From assembly GCA_029204225.1 (NCBI GenBank), contig MU831859.1, positions 64,001-100,178 on the forward strand: a DNA stretch of 36,178 nucleotides. The letters run 5' to 3'. Source of the DNA: Diphasiastrum complanatum (Eukaryota; Streptophyta; Lycopodiopsida; Lycopodiales; Lycopodiaceae). Both the position numbers and the translations under genes were made by a program. Positions 10,690 through 19,904 of the stretch are shown in pieces (position 1 is the stretch's first letter; every line of letters begins with the position of its first letter). The notes under the pieces were generated by a model. The model did no database searches, was not told the origin of the DNA, and worked only from the letters and a program-made list of their open reading frames with translations.

Positions 10690-11545
10690 CAAATCCTCAC
10701 ATAAAAAATACCAAATAACCAAATTAAGTACCAAAAGAAGCTATACTTCCAAATTAAGTACCATAAGCAGCTTTTTAAAGTACCAAGTTATGTACCAAAA
10801 TTAGCTAAAGTACTAAATTAAGTACCAAAAACAGCTAAAATACCAAATTAAGAACCAAAAGTAACTAATTACTACCATAATACCAAAAGTACCAAAAGCA
10901 GCTAAAGTATAACTTAAGTACCAAAAGTAGCTAAACTATCAAATTAAGTAACAAAAGCAGCTAAAGTACCAAGTTAACTACCAAAATTAGCTAAAGTGCT
11001 AAATTAAACACCAAAAGCAACTAATTACTACCACAATACCAGAAGTACCAAACTAAGTACCAAAAGCAGCAAAGTACTACGTAAGTACCAAAAGCAGCTA
11101 AAGTAGCAAATTAAGTACCAAAAGTAGCTAAAGTACCAAGCTAAGTACCAAAATCAGCTAAAGTGCCAAATTAAGAGCCAAATACAGCTAAAGTACCAAA
11201 TTAAGTACCAAAAGCAGCTAATTACTACCATAATTCTTGAAGTACAAAATTAAGTACCAAAAGTAGCTAAAGTACTAAAGTACCAAAAGCAGCTAAAGTA
11301 CCAAATTAAGTACCAAAAGAAGCAAAGTACCAAGTTAAGTACCAAAATCAGCTAAAGTACCAAACTAAGAACCAAAAGCAGCTACCACATTACCAAAAGT
11401 ACCAAACTAAGTACCAAAAGTAGCTAAAGTACCAAGTTAAGTACCAAAATTAGCTAAAGTACTAGATCAAAATCGAAAACTAGCTAAAGTTGCAAATTAA
11501 GAACTAAAAGTAGTTAATTACTACCATAATACTAAAAGTATTGAA
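10690..11545. repeat. About 30-bp minisatellite filling intron 1
   Basis: Tandem degenerate copies of a unit of about 30 bp built from AAGTACCAAAAGCAGCTA followed by AAGTACCAAATT (plus strand). Five places are punctuated by CTAATTACTACCATAATACC-type segments (about 10865, 11021, 11218, a degenerate one near 11381, and 11514), giving a higher-order period of roughly 130-200 bp. The block lies between exons 1 and 2 of the minus-strand gene. Confidence 0.8.
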
Positions 11546-11591
11546 AGTAATGAAATTCATTATAGACAGAACTCTACGATGCTTGATTTAC

Positions 11592-11823
11592 TCTTTCTCT
11601 TGTGGCTTGAACGATTGCCAGTCGCAGCAGCCATCCTCTCAAATAATTCGTCAAGTTGTGAATGTGTAGTATGTGATTGATCCATGACTCCCGTTTTTGT
11701 TGGTAATCTATCATGGTAACTGGTACATGGCCGTTTGTGTATGTTGGGAGGTGCACTCGATGTCTCAGGATTTTCAGCAGTGGCCTTAGAGGCGGCTTTG
11801 CACTTCCTTGTAGGTGTCCTCAT
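11592..11823 (-). pseudogene. Unknown gene, exon 1
   Basis: Starts at ATG 11823 and runs 77 codons open to a donor (AAAGA followed by GTAAAT). It is Thr/Ser/Lys-rich at the N-terminus (MRTPTRKCKAASKAT) and ends in a basic patch, SSHKRK, that could be a nuclear localisation signal. The segment QLDELFERMAAATG may be a short helix. No family recognised. The start codon is chosen because it is the first ATG in the open frame; an upstream exon is possible. Confidence 0.5.
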
Positions 11824-12479
11824 CTTTTATAGTAGATGATCAAGATCAATTTTGCGGAATGCAAGAAGATGTTTCGAACAAAAGACAGCAAAGAGCAAAA
11901 CATAGGGATTTAAAGTCCTAATAAAATTTCTTGTATTCTATTCAATTAGAATCATTGTGGTTTGAAATTGCCATCTACTTATATCCTTTTATTGGATGAA
12001 ATTGAAATGGAAAAAAAAAAAATCAGTGTAAACCGAATCCAAATAGAAGGTTTATCAAAAGAAGAAAAATTCCACTCCCAAAATATTGATCAGATGGATT
12101 AAAATGAAATGGACTATGGCATTTTTGTATCTCCTCCCCCAAAAGCAATCATAAGAACACTAAGATTGGAGTCACCTAAGTTTGCTAGATCTACATTTTC
12201 TATTAAATTTCTCTAGATCTATGAAAAAATATGTGAGATTTTTGAGAAATCACTTTAGAGAATGAATTGAGTTTATTTCAATGGCACTGATTTAGTGGCA
12301 TTAAATTGGTATTCTAATTAGACTATTGAAGAATGCGATTGAGAGGTGGTTAAATTAGTTTTGATTGCTAGATTCAAGACTTGAAAACTTCTAGAAGATT
12401 TTTTTTTCTCTTGAACCAAAAAATTAAAATAAAAAAAACAAGAAAAGATCAATGAGTATATTGACCAGATCAACAATGT
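11824..12479. other. AT-rich spacer upstream of the unknown gene
   Basis: No supported gene. Strongly AT-rich with several A and T homopolymers. TATAAAAG lies on the minus strand immediately before the ATG of the unknown gene, too close to act as its TATA box unless an upstream exon is absent. Confidence 0.4.
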
Positions 12480-12670
12480 TCGGCCAAGCTTTGAGTTGAA
12501 AGACTATCACAAAAAATGATTCCAGCAAATCAAACTCCAATTGAAGTCTTTTGATCCATAGCACTGTCTTGCAACAAGTGGTTATTGCTTTGTACTTGGC
12601 TTTGGTTCAGGAAAGTGAAATAGTTGATTGTTTCTTTGACAACCAAGATACAACTGCATCTCCAAAAAAG
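12480..12670 (-). pseudogene. Copia RNase H remnant
   Basis: Minus-strand translation gives VSWLSKKQSTISLS, then a stop, then TKAKYKAITTCCKTVLWIKR. This is the copia RNase H segment around the STEAEY motif; the Ser-Thr-Glu part is degraded and contains a stop. The rest of pol is missing. It lies about 280 bp downstream of a copia primer-binding site on the same strand, which suggests a large internal deletion. Confidence 0.7.
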
Positions 12671-12944
12671 AACAAGATGGGGGATAATAAGTTCTCTATT
12701 TATATCTTACTCTGGATTTGTCTGAATATTTTTAAATCATTACATTTTGCACATCTTTTGGCTTCTTCTTTTTTTTGAAAATTGTACAACTAATAAATCT
12801 TTGGTAGGATTAATCCCATCACTTCACTCTACCATCAAAAAGAAAAAACAACAATCTCTTGTTTAAAAAGTAGGAAAAAATAAAAAAAACAAAAAACTCA
12901 AATAAAAATTTGTCAACTCCACCTCCTAATCGTCTTAAGCCAAA
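12671..12944. other. AT-rich spacer in the deleted copia element
   Basis: About 270 bp, A-rich, between the RNase H remnant and the primer-binding site. No coding signal was seen. Confidence 0.4.
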
Positions 12945-12956
12945 GCTCTAATACCA
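12945..12956 (-). other. Copia primer-binding site (tRNA-iMet type)
   Basis: Minus-strand TGGTATTAGAGC differs by one base from the standard plant copia primer site TGGTATCAGAGC, complementary to the 3' end of initiator tRNA-Met. It follows the LTR terminus (ATCATCACA) after a single base. Confidence 0.75.
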
Positions 12957-12957
12957 C

Positions 12958-13690
12958 TGTGATGATCACACCAAGATCCAGCTTACAATACAACATTGTG
13001 GAGCCAAACCACCTAACATTAGACATAGATGAAAGAATGTGTTGCTTCTATATTACATTGAAATCATGGACAATGCTCAAAATGTTACAACCAGAATGGA
13101 GGCGTAACTTGGATGCTAGATATCCATCGCTCTATTGGTGGAGCATCACTGGGAATGCATGATGAAGATGTATTCATACACCGCATTTTTGTAACACAAG
13201 GAAAATGGATGGTGGACAAGCCAACCCAACCAATCCTAGATCAAACGGATCTAGCCCCCAAGCTATGGATCAATCTCAAAGAGGAATGGGGCATCACACC
13301 AGCAGCATACGGCTACCAGTCTCACAATCAAGGATACACTAGTGAGAGCCCAATATGTTATACCATCCAAGGATCAAACGGATCTAGCCCCCAAGCTATG
13401 GATCAATCTTAAAGAGGAATGAGACATCACACCAGCAACATACGGCTACCAGTCTCACTATCAAAAATACACTAGTGAGAGCCCAATAGGTATACTTATA
13501 CCCTCCAAGGCTCATGCACCACTAGTAGTGCATTGTGACACCTCACTAGAAACCTCTGCAGCCTATCTGGGCCACGTCATCCAATTCTTCAATGACTCAC
13601 TGATAGACCCATACAAATCCACCATCATAAGTTTAGGCCTACAATCATTAATTATGACCTTATACACATGAGGGCCCCAATTCCCTTACA
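12958..13690 (-). repeat. Copia LTR, left of the RT fragment (one boundary uncertain)
   Basis: The minus-strand 3' end (ATCATCACA at 12958) is fixed by the adjacent primer-binding site. The 5' end is inferred at TGTAAGGGAATTGGG (13690); it could lie as far as 13768, where RT similarity resumes. It contains a 133-bp tandem duplication. No open frame inside is protein-like. Confidence 0.5.
13239..13509. repeat. 133-bp tandem duplication
   Basis: Two adjacent copies, the first starting GATCAAACGGATCTAG at 13239 and the second at 13372. They are nearly identical, with small substitutions such as GGGGCATC against GAGACATC, and share an ACTAGTGAGAGCCCAATA segment at the end. The duplication lies inside the putative copia LTR. 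Confidence 0.9.
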
Positions 13691-13769
13691 GTCATAACTA
13701 ACTTATGGGTTGTGGTCTATCGATCTCTAGCATGGACACGCTACCCAAGATCAATTGTGGTCATGACAA

Positions 13770-13990
13770 TTGTGATAGCAAGTAATAATCAAATTGAATG
13801 AAGTCTTACTATTGGTCCACTGAATGTCTCAATGTAGTCAATCCCATAAGTTTGTTCTTATCTTTTGATGACTAGTCAAGCTTTCCATTTGGCTGTCAAA
13901 CCATATGGAATGAGCTTCAACTTGAAGATCCACTTGTTGGAGTTTAGTCTTACTCCTACGCATCCTTTCAACCCTCCTCATCACTTAAGG
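13770..13990 (-). pseudogene. Copia RT N-terminal fragment
   Basis: The minus strand reads NKWIFKLK, then a Lys/Ala-rich stretch with stops, then QTYGIDYIETFSGPI and VRLHSI...LLLAI. This is the conserved copia RT start (consensus CKWIFK...KARLV...GIDY.ETF.PV). Two or more stops make it non-functional. It is cut on its downstream side by the LTR at 12958-13690. Confidence 0.75.
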
Positions 13991-14255
13991 AAATCACTCT
14001 CTCAATCTGCATAAATGAAGTAAGTTTTCCACAGTCTGTAGAAATGCATACAAAGTTTTACAAGAAAAAATTGCAACCACACTGTAAGAGTCTCTTCTGC
14101 AATCAATATGCGGTCTCACGCGGCAGCACAACTTACTGAAGGAACACCACAGGGAACCGCTAAGGCACCGCCAGTATCCAGCCTACGCTGTCCAATCCAA
14201 TTTCAGAATATGTCTGTCAGAAACAGTGAATAGCACGGTTGTCTCAAACGCCTAA
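13991..14255. other. Unassigned spacer
   Basis: About 265 bp of mixed composition and a higher GC content than its neighbours. No coding or repeat signal was recognised. Confidence 0.4.
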
Positions 14256-15010
14256 TGTTAGCAACAAAGTAGAAAAAGAGAAATAAAACATCGTGGCATG
14301 TGTATTGTAAGTCCACATGTGAGTACTTGTTAATAAATTTCTACCATGGCATGTGTGTTATAAGACCATGGGTAGAAATTTAAATAAATTCTAATCTTCT
14401 AAGTTAGAAACTTAAGTAAACTTAAGCTTAGAAATATAAGATTCTAAGCTATCTTAAGTTCTCAGTATAGAGACTTAAGCTTTCTAAGTTAGAAGTTGTG
14501 AAGCCTTAGATTGGCAAGTTAGAAGTCTAATCCCATAAGTTAGTGAAAACTTATGGAAGGCCCTTCTTGCTATAAGAAGAGAGACATTTCCCTTCTAAAT
14601 AACACTTTGAGATTATGACAAATTTCCTTGTGATTATCTTGTTATTTCATTGTGTTCCCTTTGGAAGGTGCATAGCTTAAGGGAAGGTGCTCGGGCCTCC
14701 TCTTGCCTCCTTTCATAGGAATTTATTTCCTTAATTAGCTAAGATCATCATTTTATCTCCCTTTGGGTGTTAGATCATAGGATTTAGATTAAGCACCTTG
14801 CTAGTTGGGTAAGCCTTAGCAAGCTTTAGTTTATTTAGAGGTTCTTATCTATTTGGGAAAACCTTGGTGCTCTCCATTTTGTTCATGCTCTTTACTTCTT
14901 TTATAAGCTTTTATGTAGATCTTAGGAAGTGGACGACCGGGTTACCACTATACTACAACCCAAACCATTATTAGACCTAGTCACCACATAGAATAGATTT
15001 ACTTCCAACA
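14256..15010 (+). repeat. Gypsy B 5' LTR (755 bp)
   Basis: Begins TGTTAGCAAC and ends TTCCAACA, with the primer-binding site one base later. The first ~390 bp match the inverted LTR at 5040-5432. The U3 part (about 14380-14520) is crowded with CTTAAG and TCTAAGTT motifs. No partner LTR on the plus strand was found, so the element is truncated at its 3' side. Confidence 0.85.
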
Positions 15011-15011
15011 T

Positions 15012-15023
15012 TGGCATTGTTGC
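15012..15023 (+). other. Gypsy B primer-binding site (degenerate tRNA-Asp type)
   Basis: TGGCATTGTTGCC starts one base after the LTR. It resembles the plant gypsy primer site TGGCGCCGTTGCCGGGGA, complementary to the 3' end of tRNA-Asp, but three bases in the middle differ and the 3' part is lost. Confidence 0.65.
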
Positions 15024-15859
15024 CACTTTTTAAGTTTTTCTACATAGCTTATGTTGTTTTTCTTTTTACCATTGCTAACATGCTTGTGTGTATGCTTGTC
15101 TGTTATTCTTCTTCACACTACAACACAAGTCTTCTCTCCATGTAGTACACAAGCTACTAAGCAACCTATCAAGTCGGGGGAAGCAACAAAAGTGTCAACT
15201 TGGGCACATTTTTTTAAAGAAGTGACCCAAGTGACATTTTTTCCATCATTCAAGTATATTAGAATTCGTCGGATTGTCTGCAGCCATAATATAACATTAT
15301 CTTTCAGCCTATCACCTCTGCAAATTTTGACCCTGTTCAGATTTCTAGAAATTAGCATGTCTTACTATCAAAACCCTTTGTTTTCCAACCAAATCTTTGT
15401 CTTAAAATTTGTCAATCCTACTGAGGCTAGATCTGTCAAAGGTCAGTCCTCTAGCAGCTCTACGAATTCTATCTCAGAGATTTAGTCTGTTTTGTCAAAC
15501 AAACACTTTTTTCACTATTGAACTAGTCTGTCAGTAAATCTACCATTTCAGAATTTGTAACCATCCTATGAAATCACCCACAGTCTGAAATTTTGAAAAT
15601 ACCCTTTGCGAATTCTATCCTTTACAAAAAAATCCAAATTTTTTTAAAAAATCAGTATTTTGCCAGTGAAAACTCCCTATCAAAATTTGTGAGTATTGTA
15701 TTTGGCTTAATCAGCCTGTTTGCGAGTTCTATTACTCCAAAACTCAATCTCTTGTCCAAACTCACTATTTTGCAAGAAAACCATCTTTTTAACCTTTTGT
15801 GGCCAAGTAAAGTACAATACTATTCATTTGTACTATTATTTAGTTCCTCATTCTGCATC
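15024..15859 (+). other. Gypsy B untranslated leader
   Basis: About 835 bp between the primer-binding site and the gag ATG. It contains an open frame of 144 codons (15051-15485) with a hydrophobic N-terminus and a Ser-rich tail, but no family signature, so I treat it as chance or leader sequence. Confidence 0.5.
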
Positions 15860-16830
15860 ATGTCAAGAGACTTTGCTGTATCTTCCAATCCTAATCCTCC
15901 ACGCCTGGAAAGACGAATTCCACACATTGATGCACCAAAGTACGATGGAGCATCTGACCCAATTAGATTTCTCCAAGACTTTGATAATGCATGTCGATTC
16001 TATGGAGACACTTCTGAAACTGAAAATCCCAGATTATTTCCTATGGTCCTCTATGGAACCGCCAAAGAGTGGTATCTCAACTTGGAAGCTCCTGACTTCA
16101 TTCTTTGGAATACCCTCATAGACGCTCTTATCAAGCATTCTAAACCATCCAAACTTACTCAAAGCCCATTCATATAAATCACCCACATTCAGATGCGTCG
16201 TGAAGAGTCTGTTAGGAGCTACTTTGAGCGTTTCAAACTTCTCAAGGTAGAATGCATTGATAATAAATCACCGAACGTATGGCCATCAAATTGCTCCTGG
16301 TTGGACCCCCTAAAAGTATTCACCGTCAACTAAAACCAGTTGATTTTCTATGATCAACCTAAGGATGTAATGACTGATGCCATTTGTGAAGATGAGGAGT
16401 CTGATAAGGACTTTGATAACCGTGAAAAGAAATCCAAACATCCTGAATGTCTTTATAACCCAAAACCTGAGAAGACTACCCAATCTTCTAACATCCTACA
16501 TCAAATGAAAACCTGGTAAAAAGCTCAACAAATCCACAAGGAAAATCTCACTGCTAATTTTCAGAACACTATGAAAAATATTGCTAACAAATCATTTCCA
16601 GCAAAAGAAAATAGCTGGTGTTCTATTTGTTTGTAGAATCACACTACTAATGAGTGTCCCCAACTGAAAACCCATTTTTTGGTAGCACCCAGACGCATGT
16701 ATCGACAATACCGCCCTTTTAATCCACAACAACCCATGTCGCGACCAGGATTGTGTCAACCACGACCAGTTACACCCAATCAGTTCCAACCATGCCAACA
16801 GTTTATTGTTAATCAACCCATTTTCTATTT
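15860..16830 (+). pseudogene. Gypsy B gag (broken)
   Basis: The start is ATG 15860 (MSRDFAVSSNPNPP), followed by a gypsy-type Gag core: PKYDGASDPIRFLQDF, GTAKEWYLNLE and, after a TAA near 16175, ESVRSYFERFKLLKVE in the same frame. A zinc knuckle CSIC...NHTTNEC lies at 16619-16657 with C-X2-C-X3-H-X4-C spacing and a TAG inside it. A Pro/Gln-rich tail follows (MSRPGLCQPRPVTPNQFQP). Gag forms the particle around the element RNA. The copy is inactive because of at least three stops. No protease, RT or integrase follows. Confidence 0.82.
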
Positions 16831-17434
16831 ATTTTATTGATCCAAATTCCATAGATCCGACAACTTATTATGTGGAAGAAACTACTCAACCAATACTCCT
16901 CTGAGACAGTAGTATATCAGTGTTTGAGAAAAAATTTTGAGGTTTCCCTCCAAAAACCGATATGTAAAATAGTTCTCCGGCCTCTATTGAATGGCAGACT
17001 TTTACTTGCCGATATTTCCCTATAAAATCCAAGACTTATGACATAAAAAATCTTGTACAATTTTTGCCATGTCGATTTTTGGGAAAAGATGTTGGTTCCA
17101 TTCTTGGACTATGTCGGCTTTCCCGAACACTGGTAGTACATTATTTGTATGATCCTAATGCTCAAGTGGTTGACCCAAATGTCCCAACCTATGATCCTAA
17201 TCAAGCTGTGTTTGCAATGCAACAATTTCCTGTAATACGTGGATGCTTTATCTGTGTTTTGCTTGTTTTTTTCATAAAATTGGATGGTAGGAGGTTGTTG
17301 AACATCAATTGAAGCTGGGAAAAGATGAATCATAGTCTTTTAAAGCTGTCCTAGAAGATAGAGCCAAGAATTCTAGCCGTTGGGTTTGTAGTAAGTCAAA
17401 AATTGACAAAAAATTGACCAATCTTGGTGAATTT
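16831..17434 (+). other. Gypsy B downstream remnant and junction with copia B
   Basis: Short open pieces continue, the clearest at 17064-17312 with DPNAQVVDPNVPTYDPNQ, a repetitive DPN-type segment of unknown function that may be the Gag tail. Similarity to gypsy B cannot be followed past about 17330. Minus-strand copia B sequence is recognisable from about 17435. Confidence 0.4.
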
Positions 17435-17614
17435 TGGGAGATGGATTTCTCTAAATCCACCAATATCCACGTATTGTTCTTCATGAGAGCTTGATACTCA
17501 AGATCCATTGCTTGGATCCACTCCTCTTTGTTTCTTGCTTCATCTACACATGTAGGTTCATCAAAAGAGGTTAGGAAAGAAAAGTTTGTTCCAGCAACTA
17601 CTTTCTTACCTTTC
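17435..17614 (-). pseudogene. Copia B RT, N-terminal stub
   Basis: Shifted in frame from the integrase ORF, the minus strand reads SFDEPTCVDEARNKEEWIQAM and then LEYQALMKNNTWILVDL, the usual beginning of copia RT. Beyond about 17440 the copia pattern is lost, so the catalytic part is absent. Confidence 0.8.
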
Positions 17615-18667
17615 TCAGCATATGTGAGCCTTGAAGGTGTTTGCCTTTCCCTTGATGTTCTCCTTGGCTTTTGACTCGATGAAGGCCCTTAAGGCATCAT
17701 CACCATCTAAAGTAGGATCCATAACATCAACATAAAGATTGTTAGATCCATCCACACCATCATTACTTGAAGACACTTTTGGAATGTTCCCCTCATCAAA
17801 AATGACATCTCTACCAATAATCACCTTATTAGTAGTAGGAATGTAAACCTTGTAGGCTTTACTCACCTCACTATATCCACCTTTCCTTGAAGATGGATCC
17901 TCCTTTGTCCTATCATCAAGAGTTATATTGATGTAGCAAGTGCATCCAAAAGTTCTAAAAAATTTGACACTCGTCCTCCTCTTGAGTGGCATCTCAAAAG
18001 GTATTCTTCCATCCAACATAGCACTCGGCCACCTATTGCATAGAAAGTTAGCACACAACAAGGCTTGATCCCAAAATGCTTTAGGAAGATTTGCACTTAA
18101 CCTCATAGATTTGGCACCTTCACATAAGGTCCTATTCTTCCTCTCGACCACTCCACTTTGTTGAGGTGTCCTTGGAGTTGTGTACTCCCTCTTGATCCGA
18201 TGCTCATCACAAAAGGCCTTGAACTTGGTTGAGATATACTCACCACCATTGTCACTCCTCGAGCACTTGATGTTTGTGGAAAGTTGGTCCTCCCTTGCAA
18301 TATTGAACTTCACAAAAACATCATACACTTCATCTTTGCTCTTTAATAGATATACCCAACAATCTCTACTAAAATCATCAATGACATTTACATACATCTT
18401 AGCTCCACTATTGCTAATTGTAGTAATTCCATGAATATCCAAATGTACAACTTGAAAAGGCTTTGTAGATCTAGATGTAGATCTAGTATAAGGTAGTCTA
18501 TGTGACTTTGACAAAGCACAAGACTCACAAACATGATTGAAGCTAGTTAAGGAACTTGGAAGGCCAATTACAACTTGCTTTCTAGCCATTACCTCCAATG
18601 ATTTGAAGTTGAGATGCCCCATCCTCTTATGCCAAACCTCTTGCATGGATATTTGCTCACTTGCCAC
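17615..18667 (-). CDS. Copia B integrase, open frame of 350 codons
   Basis: An uninterrupted frame covering the pre-integrase zinc region (VWHKRMGHLNFKSLEVM with CESCALSKSHRLPY giving H-H-C-C) and the full catalytic core. The triad is present: Asp in VVHLDIHG, Asp in SRSDNGGEYIS and Glu in GVVERKNRTL. The C-terminal region includes FRTFGCTCYINI and VIIGRDVIFDEGN, normal for copia. It is part of a pol polyprotein, not a separate gene: the first Met is internal. Upstream protease and downstream RT are out of frame or missing, so it would not be expressed normally. Confidence 0.85.
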   Translation of the reverse strand: MASEQISMQEVWHKRMGHLNFKSLEVMARKQVVIGLPSSLTSFNHVCESCALSKSHRLPYTRSTSRSTKPFQVVHLDIHGITTISNSGAKMYVNVIDDFSRDCWVYLLKSKDEVYDVFVKFNIAREDQLSTNIKCSRSDNGGEYISTKFKAFCDEHRIKREYTTPRTPQQSGVVERKNRTLCEGAKSMRLSANLPKAFWDQALLCANFLCNRWPSAMLDGRIPFEMPLKRRTSVKFFRTFGCTCYINITLDDRTKEDPSSRKGGYSEVSKAYKVYIPTTNKVIIGRDVIFDEGNIPKVSSSNDGVDGSNNLYVDVMDPTLDGDDALRAFIESKAKENIKGKANTFKAHIC

Positions 18668-19036
18668 ACATCCACTTGGTTAGCAATAACACAAGCATCT
18701 AGTTTGAATAACTTCCCTTTCCCTTTACCTTTTGCAATCAAGACATCATTTCTTTTGATCATACAAGCATCTCCATCAAACACCACTTTAAGACCCTTTC
18801 TTAGAAATTGACTAACACTAACTAGGTTCTTAGTAATAGATGGAATGAACAAAACATCCTTCAAATGAACATTCCTATTTTGTAGACAGAGAGAAGTAGG
18901 AATTGTGCCAATCCCTTTGATTGCAAACTCACCATAATTGGCTATGTAGATCACCCTCTTGTCATCTCCATATGCTACAAAGCAGTGAAATACTCCTTGT
19001 GAAAGGTCATATGTAATCTTGCTCCACTATCAATCC
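18589..19036 (-). pseudogene. Copia B protease and linker (broken)
   Basis: The aspartic protease active site is readable on the minus strand at about 19000-19037 as WIDSGARLHMTFH, where the DSGA motif survives. The following open segment (18954-18589) contains VHLKDVLFIPSITKNLVSVSQ, the conserved stretch between protease and integrase in copia elements. A frameshift around 18590-18670 joins it to the integrase frame. Stops and shifts separate it from gag. Confidence 0.8.
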
Positions 19037-19037
19037 A

Positions 19038-19904
19038 TCATGGATAAATATCTTCAACAATAGAACTCAAACATGTAGACATCACAATAGCATCATCATT
19101 TGTGTTTTGAACACCATCACCATCCTTGCTTGTCTCCTTGACATCTCTTCTTTTTGTAGCAATCACTAGCAAACTGACCTTTGATGCCACAATAGAAGAG
19201 CTTAAATTTAGACTTATCATTCTTCTTACCAAAAGAGGAAGACTCACCATGATCTTGTCCTTTATACCACTTGCCCTTACCTTGCCCTTGAACTTGCCTT
19301 TGATGAACATTGCCTCCTCCCCATCTTGAGATGTTGTTGTAGATCCACCTCTTGCTTGAAGCGTATATTCATCATTGATCAAGATCTCTTGAAGATCCGC
19401 CAAACTTGGCAAGGTTTTTTGAATAGTAAGGCTTTGTAAAATGTTAGCATGATCATCCAACAAGCCATTAAGAATAACTTGAACAAGCTCTCCTTCCTTA
19501 ATGCTCTCATCAATGCAAGCTATCTCATCACTTAAAGCCTTCGCTCTCAAAACAAAAGTATCAGGAATCTCTTCTTTCTTTTGTATGTTTTGAAAGGTTT
19601 GTCTTCTTAGAGTCAACACTCTAGATGTAGACTTGGATTCATAAAGCTTCCCAAGCCTCTCGAGATGAATTGCACTTACCAATCTCCTTGAGTAGCTCAT
19701 TGGTAATATTCATCTTGATCATGTGTAGAAATTTCTTTGTTCTCTTGTCATACCTCACTTGATATTGTTGAACCAAGGGTATCTCCTCCAATCCTACAAA
19801 AATATCCATCAACACATGCATTTGAAGATGTGATTCCATTCTCACCTTCCATGTAGAGTAGTTGGATCATTACCTTTCAACATGAAACCACTTGATGTAG
19901 CCAT
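19038..19904 (-). pseudogene. Copia B gag (broken)
   Basis: The start is ATG 19904 (MATSSGFMLKG...), as expected for a plant copia Gag. A TGA stop lies shortly after, and the UBN2-type body continues (MRMESHLQMHVLMDIFVG, KEIGKCNSSREAWEAL, then LTIQKTLPSLADLQEILIND). The zinc knuckle near 19155-19200, in a shifted frame, is degraded: the first Cys is Leu and the His is Gln (FYCGIKGQFASDCYKKK). The normal spacing would be C-X2-C-X4-H-X4-C. Several frame breaks make it inactive. Confidence 0.8.

Larger units (their letters stand above)
8483..11823 (-). pseudogene. Unidentified multi-exon gene with repeat-filled introns
   Basis: A minus-strand gene model with four exon-like segments: 11823-11592, 10609-9777, 8834-8763 and 8611-8483. 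Each junction carries GT-AG signals: donor GTAAAT at 11591, acceptor CTGCAG before 10609, donor GTAGTC at 9776, acceptor TTGCAG before 8834, donor GTGAGG after 8763, acceptor CTGCAG before 8611. Exon 1 ends in phase 1 and joins exon 2 in frame. Introns 1 and 2 (about 1 kb each) consist largely of TACCAAA-rich repeats. I recognise no domain apart from a coiled coil in exon 2. Exon 2 carries three single-base shifts, all at homopolymers, and one TAA, so this is either a young pseudogene or a gene with sequencing errors. It is not retrotransposon pol. A captured gene or a DNA-transposon gene remains possible. Confidence 0.5.

Noticed and set aside
10690-11545. CRISPR-like array of ~30-bp repeats
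   Set aside because: The repeats are contiguous and degenerate with no unique spacers, there are no cas genes, and the context is plant nuclear DNA; it is a minisatellite.
13513-13528. Near-palindrome GCACCACTAGTAGTGC
   Set aside because: Imperfect, isolated and inside a putative LTR; no supporting structure.
15051-15485. 144-codon ORF in the gypsy B leader
   Set aside because: No family signature, low-complexity ends and location between primer site and gag; treated as leader.
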